The position numbers and the translations under genes were made by a program. Below the pieces are notes generated by a model. It was given only the letters and a program-made list of their open reading frames with translations, did no database searches and was not told where the DNA came from. Source: Lentinula raphanica (taxonomy: Eukaryota; Basidiomycota; Agaricomycetes; Agaricales; Omphalotaceae). Taken from it: 64,000 bases of DNA. Within the stretch, counting starts at the first letter, position 1. Each line of letters starts with the position of its first letter. The DNA lies in assembly GCA_027919835.1 (NCBI GenBank), contig JANVFP010000014.1, forward strand, positions 124,001 through 188,000, written 5' to 3'. Positions 10,926 through 23,357 of the stretch are shown piece by piece.

Positions 10926-12118
10926 CTACAAAAACCATCGAAGGGGTTCGGCTGGTGGTACAGCTACTCCAGACTCCGCTGCTACAGCTCTCACGCCAGC
11001 CTCTATAGTGACAGAGTGGACCGGCTTGGCACAGACCGAAGAATGACAAGTTGGGCAATGAAAGAGGACTTCTGTAGTTTCAGGTTTCTGTTGACGCATT
11101 CGCTCGTGCTCGGCTTTAGCTCGATTGAGACACCTCACACAGAAAGAATGGCCACATCCAAGGCTAAAAGCCGAGTGAGCATGGTCGGATAGATGTGTGG
11201 CAAAGAGTCACTGACACATGGTTTCCCCAAGCCAGATCTGAGCAAAGAGGGCATTCGTAGTTCCTTTTGCGTACTGCCAGATAATCCCCGGTCTCCTTCT
11301 CCGAAGACTGCGAGACAACAGGGGAAACATGCTGAGCACTCAGATCATCGGTAGGCATGGAATACTCACATCATATTGTTTCTGTACTAACACCTCCTTC
11401 TCTTTGAGTCGGTTGAGCACTTTTACTTGGTCGGCAATGACAGTATTCCACTGAGTCTCATACTGATCGACTGCAAGTCTGAACGTGTTTACTACACCTT
11501 CCTGGAACACAGGAGTGGAGGCCCTACTGCGATTTGTTCCAGTGAGAAAATCGGGAGTAAAATATCTGGTAGGCACGGCACTCGCTCCGATGAAAGAACT
11601 CGAAGTGGAAGCACCGGTCTGCGTGTGGCCCATTCGAACGAATGGTTCAGGCCCAGTATCAGAGGCCATTTGAGCCAAGGGAGCCAAATCCGAAGCGTCC
11701 CAGTAGTGGTGCATCATAGAGGTAGAAGCCCTGCTGCCACTTGAACGAGTGAGAGGATCAGTGGTCGAAGATCTGATAGGCATCAAGCTCTCTTCAACGG
11801 AAGACCTAGTTGTCACTGACGCGCTGGCGTGGGTATCGTTCGTTCGAGTGGCGGATGAATCAGATGTTAAGGCTGTGGCCGCTCTGGGCTCGAGGTTTGT
11901 TCCCATCTGAGGAATGGATTCAGGTCTCTGCTTGGTGATAGGTCTGAGCCACTCACAGATTCCAGGGTTGGCGCTTGCACCTGAGGAACGGGTGACCTGC
12001 CATTCCTTTTACGAAGGGCCATAGTATGAGGTACATGAGTTGCCACTCGACGACGGGCAGCAGCTCTGGAAGATTTGAATTTATGTTTAGCGAATGCAGC
12101 AGTATCGTTGGTACCCAT
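10926..12118 (-). CDS. RING-finger protein, copy 2
   Basis: A likely start is the minus-strand ATG at 12118 (MGTNDTAAFAKHKFKSSRAA); a later ATG at 12022 is possible. Exon 1 ends APTLES before a GTGAGT donor. Exon 2 is long and Ser/Thr-rich and ends EVLVQKQYD at another GTGAGT donor. Exon 3 carries YECPLCSDLAWGNHV. The last exon begins LGCGHSFCVRCLNRAKAEH and contains HCPTCHSSVCAKPV. The zinc ligands C-x2-C, C-x-H-x2-C-x2-C and C-x2-C are complete, so this is a RING domain like copy 1 at 8790-9725. Both share the AW..HV|LxCGH junction with an intron at the same codon position, which implies a tandem duplication. Ubiquitin ligase activity is family knowledge, not shown here. Confidence 0.7.
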
Positions 12119-12306
12119 GTAGCGATAATAGAGATAAGTTGAATGATAGTCAATCGAAAGATATGGAATACGGAGGACAGTGTCTTTTCGTCGTCTTGAA
12201 ACTTGCAAGACCCTCTAAAAATGCTGTCACGCGGATCGGTCCGACATATGCCGTTGTTCGCCATGTTCTCACTGCTCAGGAGTCAGGAATAGCCATTGCG
12301 AGCTAC

Positions 12307-13382
12307 TTACTTAAGAGCTGTCCAAGACTCCAAGACTCCAATGCTCCTGAAAGATGAATCCGGGGTTTCAACTTTTATTGCGTCCGATTCAGCTTTGTGT
12401 ATCTGGAAAGCGGTTAAAGACTGAATCAGTAAGGAACCCGGTAGAACCATACGACTACCCATTGCCTTATTGAAGAAATGTGTAATGAGGATTTGGCTGG
12501 TGGCGATGTGCTGACCATTGATTGGAATCTTCATGTACAGCACCACCGACTACATGCCATGTGAGGAGCAACAGTACGATTAAGGAAAGACTGGTAAACC
12601 ATGAACGGAACAAAGTATTGTACGCGGATTCAACGATGGCGTGAGCCCCCTCCCTCCCTTGAGAACCCCTTCCACCATCCCTTCGTTGTTTGATCATTGC
12701 TTTTCGTGCTCTTTCTTCTTTCTTCGCTCTCGCTCCTCTCTGCCTCGGATCGATTACTTCGTAATCCCTCTCAGCCTTCCGACTCTCTTCTCCATCATCC
12801 TTGGGAAACTGCAGAAGGTGACCAAGAAAAACCTCGATCATCATGGATCTCGATTCCCGCTTCATCATCTATGGTAGGATTTGAGTTTGCTTCTGCCTCA
12901 GCAGTCGTGTGCTCAGAACCAGCTCCTGTGCACGCCCGGTAAAGCCATCTGAAGCTTCCCTCGGAAAGCGTTTAGGGCGTTCAGAACGTCGCTTTCATCC
13001 TTTGATCCCGTCTCTTCGTTTAGTGAGTTTACGGATTCACCTTTCATTTTGGGAATCTCGGGTACTGTGAACGTGAGCACAAACCATTAGCGAGTGGTCA
13101 TTCTGAATTCGGTCAGTCGTTTGAGAGAACGTACCTCGAGCTTGATTGCTCATTAGCAAGAGTCTCTCGGATTTCGATAGTAGATCCGTCTAGCCTTTTC
13201 GCGCTGTAGACTCTTTTTCCTTCGGTTGTCTTCCCCTCCTCTTGGCTTTTCTTCTTTTCTGGCTTACTTTGGCTAGTCCAAGGTCCGTGGGTGACAATGT
13301 CAGGTAATGCCCCGCTCACAGGGGAAGCAATCGGTTGATCTATCACTGCTGAGTTACATACCAGAAAGATGATAAAATACAT
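12307..13382 (-). CDS. Possible unrecognised multi-exon gene
   Basis: The minus strand has several coding-like pieces. At about 13140-13345 the reading VSGALPDIVTHGPWTSQSKP continues into a Lys/Glu-rich segment and RLDGSTIEIRETLANEQSSS, ending at a GTACGT donor. Near 13030-12950 another piece reads EIPKMKGESVNSLNEETGS. At 12307-12546 a piece ends RSIGVLESWTALK. Frames between the pieces do not join cleanly, so this may be one or two genes. No domain is recognised. Confidence 0.3.
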
Positions 13383-14012
13383 GGAAAGGTGTTGAGATGC
13401 TACAGCCAGGCCGCACGACAGGCTTCTTCTTGATCGTGACCAGCTCTACCACCTCGATATCCTTGTCTGCAATTTCAAGAGTTTGACGTCTCTTCGACGC
13501 CAATGTCAGCCGGGAGGAGATGGAATGAAACCAGCAACGTACTTTTTAGTTGCTTCCATCATTCAAGTTCTTCTCGTTCTTTCAAAGGTTGTTCCCGGGC
13601 TCTCTGTTGCGCGCGCCCTTCGCAAGCTGTTGTTCGCGGTATGATATCCGGAAACGGGTTGTCGATGAGTCGGACGCCTTTGGTTTTTGAGGACTAACAT
13701 AACAACAACAAATTATGATTGAATCTTCAGACGAGCTTGGTTTGAGACGGACTAAATAGGCCGTTCATTGCCACCGTCCAGTTCTGTGGTTTAGAAATCC
13801 TTGAGTTCAATGAGTTATACGAGAGGAACGATGGACGCTACCCAGTTCTCCTATCTTCATGGCATCTAAGGATCTGTGGAGTAAATATGAAGAGTAATCA
13901 ACATACTATGGAACGTATTGCCAATGGTCCGTCACAATGTATGTTTGCGGTGGAGTTGGTTAGCGCGGTCTGCGAAAGCATGAGCAACGGAAGAGGATAT
14001 GTTTGTCTCGGG
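13383..14012. other. No gene recognised
   Basis: Short frames occur on both strands, but none has motifs or convincing splice partners. This is probably intergenic sequence before the minisatellite. Confidence 0.4.
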
Positions 14013-14096
14013 CTGACCTAGTGTGATGGCTGACCCAGTGTGATGGCTGACCCAGTGTGATGGCTGACCCAGTGTGATGGCTGACCTAGTGTGATG
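14013..14096. repeat. 17-bp minisatellite, five copies
   Basis: The unit CTGACCCAGTGTGATGG repeats head to tail five times. The first and last copies read CTGACCTAG instead of CTGACCCAG. It lies outside any gene I can support. Confidence 0.9.
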
Positions 14097-15196
14097 AAGA
14101 ACTGCGAATCGTTTGAGTTTTGCTAGCCTTTATTCGCCATTGCCACTAGACCTCGATGAACAAATCGTGACCGGCGATGAATTTCGTCTTCAAAGAGTTC
14201 TGAGACAAAGCAAAAAATCAGGATCTTCTTCTTCTTCAAAAGTGTCGAGGTGCACCTCCATAGAACATTTCTCCTCCATTTCTGGTTCCCGTCTTATCCC
14301 AGTTTGGACCAAGAAGCCGGGGACAACTCAGTGTTATTTGAGGGGCAATTGTCTAGTGATTTTTGAAGCACGAACCGATAAAATATGACTCCATCGTAGT
14401 ATCCTGTAAGTACGTATATCAGCAAAGCAATTCACAGAATGAACAAGCAACTCACCCTCCATTGCCAATGTGAGAAGATTCCGATATGCTTTGGGCGTTT
14501 CCTGAGCACAGAATGAGGTTGTTTGACCACAAAGAGAGAGACGCAGAGGTGTACTTTTGACCGGAGCTCGATATCAAGTCCGCCAACAGTAGTTGGAAAA
14601 GCCACGGTCACAGAAAATGTCGTGTAAGCGCTCATCGATGGATCTCACAGTTTCGGCGCTTACTCTAATTCAGCGGTCAACGTTCAACGTCCAACCAGGT
14701 ATATGTACTACTTCGTCTTAGGAACCACCAGATAAAACAAATCGAAGCTTGAATATCTCCTCTAGTTCCAAACAATCGGTAAGACGAATGAGCTATCCTC
14801 TAAAGAGCCGATCTGACCACAGCAGGATGCCCAATACCTTGAAAAGTCTGTCAGCGTGTGGCAATTGACAACCAGTGGACCAAGAACGCAACTAATCGGT
14901 GAAGTATATCAATCGATATTCGGCTTTACGTAGTGAATCTGGCAGTGATTCTCTGTGAACGATGGTATCCCTCCGAGCTCCGCTGTGTCGATTGAGATTG
15001 GGTTGTATCGTCCAAGCACCAAATCCAGATATATCAGAGAAAAACCATGGCCAGTAGTCCGCGAAGCTAGGTCGGAGCCGTTCAAGCTCATAGGTGCAGG
15101 TCAAGAACCTAAACGTCTTCACGTCAAGCTGAAAATCCTCGTCCAGTATTTCAGATCATTGTAAACGAGCGCTAGCATTCTAAGAAGATTCATTGT
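14097..15196. other. Unresolved, a few possible minus-strand exons
   Basis: Minus-strand segments at 14909-15091 (FSLIYLDLVLGRYNPISIDT, then a GGIPSFTENHCQ stretch) and 14432-14635 could be exons. They do not join into a recognisable product. Nothing else is visible. Confidence 0.3.
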
Positions 15197-15328
15197 TCAA
15201 GACTTGGCAGCGGCAATCCAGGGGTTTTCATATTCAACGCCCATTTCTTTGAAGCAGAGGTGGGCGTCCAAAGACAGACCCAAACAGGCACCGTCATAGT
15301 ATTTCTGTGTCTGGTAGTAGCTGGCCAT
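15197..15328 (-). CDS. Possible terminal exon or tiny gene
   Basis: On the minus strand an ATG at 15328 opens 43 codons: MASYYQTQKYYDGACLGLSL, then DAHLCFKEMGVEYENPW and a TGA at 15197. The composition looks coding. The same frame is open for about 75 bases upstream, so it may be the last exon of a longer gene. I do not recognise it. Confidence 0.3.
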   Translation of the reverse strand: MASYYQTQKYYDGACLGLSLDAHLCFKEMGVEYENPWIAAAKS

Positions 15329-15810
15329 AGATGGAAGCAATGAAGACGAAGAAAGGTGAGACTGAGGTTGACGACAGAACAGAGGTTGTACCAGGCAATC
15401 CAAACGACTGAGTTACCTAGATAATACCAACTATTTTTGATCATACCATGTGCTACTACCATTATGCAACATCGAGAACGTTATTAGACACCTGGATACC
15501 TTGTGCGTTCACTGGCCAGCATCTATTCGCCGGGAAAGAGCAAAGATTGCTTCTATATCAGGCTCTGAATCGGTACATACTTCGCTCACATATGGACATA
15601 TGAGGTGTGCGACGTTCAAAAGGTGTTCTTTCTGACAGGGTGTTCTGACGTGAACCTTCAGTCGAGTACTTTCCCATGAATTGAGCTGGATTGGGTGTCT
15701 AAATTTACGAACAAACTTGATAGAGAATACTACAATCGTTGACACGCAGGCTTGAAGATTTTCAGACTAGAACGTTGACTTCGCTAACAACGTCGACAAC
15801 GGCTATGTTC

Positions 15811-17606
15811 TTAGTGCTAAACCAGAGCGTCAGCATCAGTACTATTCTTCCTAGAAGCGCAAGATCACTCACATGCTCATGTGCGGCGTGGGCGTGAACG
15901 ACTCGGTAGCGAGAAGCTGTGCTTTGGCTTCGAGAGGGGAGCCTTTCCTTGGTGTAGGATGGAACGATGACCGTAGGTATCGCCACAGACGAACCAGGAG
16001 TGCAAAAACCCAATTTTTCATGACAAGCGTAATACCGTATAGTCTAATGGAATTGGGTTAGATGGATCATGAAGAAAGTGAAGTCGTATTCCTTACGTCC
16101 GAGAATTGGACTATGATGAAGGTTTGTATGAGCACGATCCATATGCCGAGAAGGATGCATGCCATCGACTTGATATACTTCTTGCTGATTCGGAGGGTAT
16201 GGTACTTATCGGAGCTGCCTGGCTCGTCGACGGAACGGGAGTCCCCAACTCGCTTCTTGTACCACAATATTACGTCGCATGCACGGTTTCCATTGGCCCC
16301 AGCAACTGCAACAAGGAAGTGGTCATTCGTTGGGTAAGTCTGAACACGATGTGTGAGTTCTTTGAGGATTTGCATGATTAAACGGATAAGCTCACCGCAA
16401 CGGCCTGTACCATACCACCATGAGGATATTTCAAACGCTGTTCGAGCCGGCCGCTCTTGACATCGTAGACCTCAGCACATGCACGATCTGTTCCTCCAAT
16501 GACTTTGGCTTTCCATTCGCTGAAACAAGAATGTTTTGGAAGCGAAAGAGAAATGGGAGCTTGCTCAAATCGCTTGGCAAGGATCATGCGATCGAGGTCC
16601 CACAGTTCGAAGCCTTCAGTGGTACAGGCTATGAAATCTTTGCAGTCTTCATCCAATGTAACCGTAGCCCTGTACCATGGAAAAAATGTTCGTTTCAGCG
16701 GACACACGCATGGACGTTTGAAGTACGCACATGAACTCTGGGGCATCTGTTTTTCGCCATAATGTATAACCCGTCTGGACATCAAGCAGAGTACTGTAAC
16801 ATAAAAACAAACGTCAAAAGAGGGTCACGATAGAAATCAGACGGACGTACACAATGCCTCCATACATAGAAAAAATAAGGAGGTTCCCATTCTTATCGAA
16901 ACGTACAGTCTTGGGCATGAAACCTGCTTCGAGAGTGGTGAAATATCTTTGTTTGAAATCCCCGTCTGCCCTCAGGGTCCCCATCAGGACGGAACGGCAG
17001 GTGTAAGAAGCCACTATTTGAACGTGGCTTCCAAGAGGTACCTCTCGGGGATATACGTCCAAGGACAAAACTTGCTTGTGACCGATGCTTCCAACAGGCA
17101 ACGTGATATTGACGATCTTCCTGTTCAATTCGAAAACCTAGGAGCAGGAGCTTTTCGACAGACATAGACGCAGGAGTGACATAATCGCTTACCAGCCGTT
17201 CATCGATGTAGTCCCAAATTTGTACTTGTCCATCCAATGTACCGAGAAGGAGAACATGACGAGATCTCTGTGCGAAATAAAGCCAAGCAAGAGCTGGGAA
17301 TTTCCCTTTTTCTGGGGGTTGAGTGGCACGAGTGGCACTTGTGGTGCTAGAAGTCCCAGAGTTTCCTACAGGCGAGGAACTGAATAGGACGCTCTGATGA
17401 GTGCTCGTATTCCAGACAGTAACCCCTCCGGGTCCTAGGAATTCATAATTGACCCTGTGCTTCAGAAAGGAACATGAAGAATGCTTACCAACGGCGGCGA
17501 GAAACTTCCCATGAACGGAAAATGCGAGAGATGTAACCGCGTCTTCAGGCCCTTTGAGAGTCGTCAGTTCCTTGTAGAGTTCTTGAGATCGGAAAAAGTT
17601 GATCAT
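15811..17606 (-). CDS. WD40-repeat protein with C-terminal membrane anchor, copy 1
   Basis: The minus-strand ATG at 17606 starts MINFFRSQELYKELTTLKGP. Eight exons join in frame. Repeat-like blades include AVTSLAFSVHGKFLAAVG..GGVTVWNTST, HVLLLGTLDGQVQIWDYIDE, MPKTVRFDKNGNLLIFSMYG, DFIACTTEGFELWDLDRMIL and a VIGGTDRACAEVYDVKSGRL block. These have the DG/GH..WD pattern of WD40 propellers, which serve as protein-binding platforms. After FLVAVAGANGNRACDVILW comes one hydrophobic helix, ACILLGIWIVLIQTFIIVQF, then a short tail. If the final GTGAGT..TTTAG intron is used, the stop is at 15811; unspliced, the frame runs on to 15762. A related gene with the same order lies at 48845-51048. Confidence 0.7.
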
Positions 17607-18078
17607 GATTGGAAGAAAGGAAGAGGGTTTGGTCTTCTTTGTTCGTCACTCTTTTATGAAGGCGCGCTTAATGACACGCGAGAAATTCCTGGAAAAGCTC
17701 AAATGTCAAGCCCACGCGGTAGATGTAGGAACGGATCATTGGTGTTACCATCTGGATATTCGTTGAGCTGAAATAGAAGAGAAATTTCACAATTGCTTGA
17801 CGAGTAATGAAAGGTAGAGAGTCGTTGTGAGTAAACATGGGTCGTGGTAAAAAGAAGTGGGCTATATTGATCTCAACGACCACATATATATCTTCTTCAC
17901 TAGGTAGATAAGCGCCTACGCCTACGTTCGTGCCGTTGCTTGCCGCATAATATTTTGTCAAGACTCGAGATCGATTTTTCTCCCCGGCCGTATATATATA
18001 TATATTATAATTAAACCCAGCCTTCAACACTTGCCTGCAACGTTTCTTTGAGCCACTCACACCCCATTCTTCCTTCCC

Positions 18079-18951
18079 ATGGCATACTTCTCCTCCCAAT
18101 TCGTCGATCAGATGGAGAGATTTCGTGAAGAAGGAACTCCCGGTATGGTCGATCGAACGATTTTCTCCACTGTTCCGACCTCAGTGAGTGCATTGTTCAT
18201 GGAACGTCAGGATCTGATGCTCAATCGACTTTGTATAATGCTAAGAAACAGCGAGTACGATTTACATCTGTGCCTTTGATCTTCTCGGATGAGGACACTA
18301 CTACGCCGTCAAAGCCTGAAACTCCTACCCCCTCTTCGAGTCGGTACCCTCGTCGCTTTCCAACCCCCATTGTGTATGGCTCCGACTCTGGGAGTGATTC
18401 TGAAACTCCTGGATTATCCCATCCTGATTCAGAGGGACGGTCTGGTGGTATACCTAAGCCGGATGGAGAAGCTGGAAGGCCAGGTCGAGGAGGTTACAGC
18501 CTACAGGCGACGCTGAAGTGGTCCGTCAAGAAGTGGAGATCTGTACAGGTTCTCGACTCCGCGTCCTTGCTGCTGAATGAACATTCATTTTGACTCTATA
18601 AATAACAGGGTTTCATTCGGTCGCGCGTCTTGGAAACGCTAGACTGTTCTTTACCCTTATCCAATCAGCCATTGCTACGTGTTCAAGCCATTCGGGATCA
18701 GGTAAACATAGCCTGGTCATAGAATTCAATGAAGTACTCACACTGCCCCTTAGGCTAGCACCAAGTTCCCATTCTTGAACGATTATGAGAACTTGTGGGT
18801 GGTAGATGATATGATTCGCTCTCGCCTCAAATACGAGAAGACAGCCTTGAAACGTAAAACGGATAGTAGGCTCGCAGATGAAGCTCGAGCAAAATCCAAA
18901 GAGCGTATAACCATCAGTATTCCAGCCTCGAAGAAATCTCGTAATGCTTGA
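18079..18951 (+). CDS. Unrecognised conserved-looking protein, Ser/Pro-rich middle
   Basis: An ATG at 18079 reads MAYFSSQFVDQMERFREEGT. Farther on, a different frame reads FTSVPLIFSDEDTTTPSKPE and a Ser/Pro/Gly-rich stretch to GYSLQATLKWSVKKWRSVQ. Introns at about 18555-18608 and 18701-18751 join this to GFIRSRVLETLDCSLPLSNQ and then FPFLNDYENLWVVDDMIRSR, ending in a basic tail (KRKTDSRLADEARAKSKERI..KKSRNA) at a TGA (18949-18951). The last three exons join in frame. The first exon does not join cleanly: a GTGAGT donor near 18184 would give only a 27-base intron and the wrong phase. The basic C-terminus suggests a nuclear or nucleic-acid-associated protein, but no domain is recognised. Confidence 0.5.
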
Positions 18952-21073
18952 GCATGCCGTCCTACATTCAATACTAGATGAACTGTATCCTTTGTATCAT
19001 ACTCTTCGAGCGTAGAATATACGATAGAAAATCCTCCCTCTGAGGTGCTTCCCCGTTGACGTTAGTAATAGCACCTTCTGGAATCAGAGTACGGGTTTAT
19101 CTGCGGGCGATATTATGCAGCATGTACATGATATCTGGGTTATCCTACGATTACAGCTTTACATTTGTTGACTTTATCATACCACAGTGCGCGTTCAGAG
19201 AGTAGATACTTGCTAGTGTTCCACTGGCACTTGACCTTGGCCACCAAAAGTACATCATGTGCTTATCACGCGTTCGCGATTGGTTACGCAGTGTGGAATT
19301 TCTGCTTTTCTTCCGAATCCAATTAAGTTCCTCATACTGCTTCCGCTCAAGCTGTTTTCTTTTCACGTAGCAGAAAGCTCAATGCTTTACATTGTAAGGA
19401 AACCAGCGCCTAGCCTCTCATCTAGGCAAGGCTTGGTTTGCCTGCGTGTAATATCTTTGGCAACATATCCCAGCAACGAAAATCTATTTGGGTTCGACCG
19501 GATCGATGAGCTCTGAGAGATGAGTTAGCACATACCCCATCAAGACCTGGAAGCTCCTCTGCACTGCTCGAAACCTACAATCTTTAATTTCTACCATCGA
19601 GCAAATGTGAGATCCACCTTCGTCGACCTCCATCTCTTCATGCTCTGATCATCTGTAGGTTGGACACCGGACGGACCCACGCGAGAAGTTTCATCGTATT
19701 CGTACTGAGACGACCTTGGAGAGTATCAACCCGTACGCTCCAAGAATCGCACAAACAACGGCTCGTCACCTATATGTATATGACCAGCCATGTCTACAAA
19801 CCGCTGTCCTGCTTTTGCAGTATTTGTGCATGAGTTCCCCTCTATCATCTGGCAGTCGGTCCAATGTGTGAGCAGGGAGAGATAAGACTCCGAGGAACCT
19901 AGCGAAATCCCACTTGAAAACAGCTACACCGTTACTACATCATTGTCCTCGTACACTTCGCAGCAGAAACTTGAACCAGTGTCGTCGAGCGTTGCATCAC
20001 AATCCGAGCAATCTCTGTCAAAACCATCTCTGTCAAAACCATCTTCTTCTCTACCTCGGCGCCCGTCGCCTTGTCGAAGGAAGGAATCATTGCTGCGACT
20101 GTAGCGCCCAACACCGAACAAGCTCATCCCAAAGTTTCCTCACCGCCACCTTCTCTTAAATATTGTCACTTCCGATTCACTGCCTTTGCACAAGAAACAG
20201 CTATCATTGACGACCATCTTACCCAGAGCCAAGACGTACTCAATCACCCTGCTGGAAAGAACGTCAACCATATCTCTCCCTTCGTGAATCGTCTATATCT
20301 CCCCACTCTGTGAGCAACGAGGAACGATCATATATCGTAGACAAAGACTCACACGTTTGACCTGGTCTAGAAAGTCAGTGGCGATCCAAATTCATGTTCA
20401 ATTTTGTTGAAATTTACGCTATGATCCTTCAGTGGATCAAACTCAGTATATGATACCACCAATGACATCGTTCTTGACCTCTGAGGCTGGGAGGTCCCAC
20501 TAGATTATCTCATCGACTGTGGCCTCAGTCAAGAGATCGTCTGTTACGTTTTCAGAGTGGTCAATTTCCGTTTGCGACCAGACGCTATTCCCGCCTCAAC
20601 GTCGTCGATTCAGCCATCCAAGCTAACCTTCCATACCTTTGTCATCGACCCACCAGGATCCCCCCGCCCCACTGCACGATCTGGAACGTCAATGCTGTTC
20701 TAGGTTCATTGTGCTTCTCGAAAAAGCTGGCCTCATTATTTCTGTGAAATTCGCAGCCGCGTGCTAAATGGGAGGAGTTTCAATGCATTCTTTGAGGTCG
20801 AGCGGCTTGGTGCATTGAGTTACCTTTTACGCGCTTCAGGCCTCAGCAACCGGTTGTGTGCATCCTCGTCTGCTCGTTCATTGAGGTTACGCAGCAAGTT
20901 CTTCGCACGTCGAGAGGGCAATGGCAACTGGTGATGGCAAGACGGCCTATCTAATTTGCTCTCATGGAAGCTTTATACATAATCTCGACTCATGAGTCTT
21001 AGGTTTTGAAAAGCGGGATCCGAATGCGAGTATTGGGGGTAGTCAATAAAAACGCCCTGTTTATCAAGCGCTC
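18952..21073. other. No gene recognised
   Basis: Open frames are short on both strands. A plus-strand frame at 19914-20313 is rich in His, Arg, Ser and Pro but has no motif. This stretch is likely intergenic or degraded sequence upstream of the C48 protease gene. Confidence 0.4.
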
Positions 21074-22898
21074 ATGTATGCGGAAGACGCTCACTGCAGT
21101 GGCAGTATCTTATCACATTCAGACATTTCACAAATTGCCAAAGCCAGCCCAGGACTGAGCATTATTTGCCAATTGCGTAGTCTTTGCTCTTTTCACGACT
21201 CGGGAACCAGGCGTAAAGACTTGAGAGTAGACGATCTCAATTCAGTGAGTCTGGTCGACATTTCTGGTTTCCATTGAATGGCACTGATGTTTCATTACGA
21301 TTGCTATTGATGTCTTGAAGGTTGATCGGGAACCGTTCATCGTTCATGAATACAAATGGAAGTACAAAGCGGCAACGTTAACGGTACTCAGATCGTTCTG
21401 CGTCCTTTTGCATTCTAAATTTATTGTCAGCAGCAATGGAAATAATACTGATATCTGAAGCGATACTTCCACCCCCAGGAATGTTGGCTACCTGCCTGAA
21501 TGATCTGGGTGAAAGCCTTGAACATTGGTTTCTGGAAACCGGATTTCCCTTGCCTCGTAGTGAAGCAGAGCGGGCTAGTTTCACATTTGAGAGTTGGTTG
21601 GAGAAGCTGGACGAAGCTATAACAGTGAAGTCGCAATATCACTGGAAAAAACTCATATCCGGCGAACTCGAATCGTATCAGTTTATCCTCAACGAAAGGG
21701 CAAGGTTTCGCGATATAGAAGTGCACAGAACACAGCTTCTGAAGATCTTCCTCGAAGCTATCAAATTGTGTAGGGCTGAAGGACACTCGTCGTTGGAAGC
21801 GATCATTTCCCACCAACATCTTTTGTTCAAACGTGCTAGCTTGGCCTTTTTGGCTATGAGCCAGGGTCTCGAGCGGACAGTCAATTCATGGAAAGACATG
21901 CACTCTGCGGTAGCAGATACGTTGTTGAGCAAAGTGCGTGTGTACTAAGCTCTAGGAAACATCTATCTATGACATTGAACATAAATCATTCAGCGAATAT
22001 CTGTCCTACAAGGGGCAAGCAAGGAATATATGTTTCCAAAGACAACCTGGAATGACGAACATAGCATCAATCATGACGATCTCGACCGCATGCTGTCCTT
22101 GAAATGGCTCAATTCTAATCTCATGAACGTCTTCATATCGAAGCTCAACGCCAAATTTTCTCATCCAAACGGTCAACAATGTGTCGCATATCTGGATACC
22201 AATTTTGCATATCACTACGTTCTTCCCGCGTCAAAACCGCACCACACCCTCAAAAATTCCGAAGGCGAGATCAGATCCAAACCATTGAAGGTGGGCATTC
22301 GAATTGAACTTACTATATCACACCAGGATAAAGCTTGTACTTAGGCCCTCAAACCTCGTTTTGAGAACGGGAATATCAGGCTGATATTTCCTCTCAACAT
22401 GAATAATACGCATTGGTTTGTAGGGTCAATCTGCGGGGCTTCATCAACAATCCAAGTCTTCGATTCATTAGAAAGAGAGAGTGCAAATACCCAACTCTAC
22501 CAGACCGCATACAAGGTAAGCTGGTGGATCATATTACAATTTCAAATTCTGTTAAGTTACAAAATGCGTGAACAGAACATGCGGCAGGTATGGAAAGTAC
22601 TTGTGGAGGCATGGTCCGACACCTTAGGGAATCAAGAGCAGGAATGGAAACTTGAAATCCATTCCAAAGTAAGTGCATCCTATGGATCACGATTCACTCT
22701 GCAGCTACTGAGTGTTACAAGATACCTAGGCAAGTCAATAATTCAGATTGTGGAATTTTCGCGATCATGTACATGTTGCATTTGGGATACGGTCCACACA
22801 TAAATAATGAGCAAGTGCCAGTCTCATACCGCTTGCCCTCTCAGTCGAAAAACTTGGCGGGTTTGCGTTTACTCTTATTAGAGGAACTTGGATTATGA
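21074..22898 (+). CDS. C48/Ulp1-like cysteine protease
   Basis: About seven exons join from an ATG at 21074 (MYAEDAHCSGSILSHSD) to the TGA at 22896-22898. The N-terminal ~300 residues are helical and unrecognised. The C-terminal part is a Ulp1/SENP-type (MEROPS C48) peptidase: FPLNMNNTHWFVGSI gives the catalytic His, TIQVFDSLERES the Asp, and PRQVNNSDCGIFAIMYMLHL the oxyanion Gln and nucleophilic Cys. All four residues are present in order. C48 enzymes remove SUMO or related ubiquitin-like proteins; mushroom genomes also carry many mobile-element-linked C48 copies. The join before CYKIPRQ needs the acceptor CTGAG at 22713 rather than the nearby CTGCAG to keep frame. It runs head-to-head or nearly so with no other gene; TET/JBP gene 1 ends about 460 bases downstream on the opposite strand. 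Confidence 0.75.
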
Positions 22899-23021
22899 TC
22901 TGAACCGGGAAGTAACAAGGGTTTGGCCGGATGTAGATTGCAATAGTGCTCTTCGAATGTAGAACAATCAACATGTTTGTCGGATATGCAAGTAGAAAAT
23001 CTCTGGGACTTTTGGTGAGCC

Positions 23022-23172
23022 GTGAACGTTGAACGCGTGAATGCGTGGACGCTGAACGCGTGAAATCGTGGACGTTGAACGCGTGAAATCGTGGACGTTG
23101 AACGCGTGAAATCGTGGACGTTGAACGCGTGAAATCGTGGACGTTGTAGTACGCGTGAAATCGTGAATGTTC
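23022..23172. repeat. 23-bp minisatellite
   Basis: The unit GTGAAATCGTGGACGTTGAACGC is repeated head to tail about six times, with diverged end copies (ATGCGTGGACGCTGAACGC, and one with TGTAGTACGC). It lies between the convergent ends of the C48 protease and TET/JBP gene 1. Confidence 0.85.
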
Positions 23173-23357
23173 AAACATGCGCATCAGACTAAAATTCTTC
23201 AAGAAAGAGAGAGAAATGTATAGTTACAGTTCCTTTCATGTTTTGAGGCTTGTTCAAAGGAGAGCTAAGGAATCACACATCTCCAGCATCTGTATGAGCA
23301 CATATAACATCTATATGAGGCGCTCTCATAAACTACACAATAGGAACATCATAAAAT

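Noticed and set aside
12467..12868. Minus-strand 133-codon frame with a hydrophobic segment
   Set aside because: Overlapping frames on both strands read equally well, and neighbouring coding pieces use a different frame. It was not kept as its own gene.
23022..23172. CRISPR-like regular repeats
   Set aside because: The units are head-to-tail without unique spacers, and the genome is a eukaryote with introns. It is a minisatellite.
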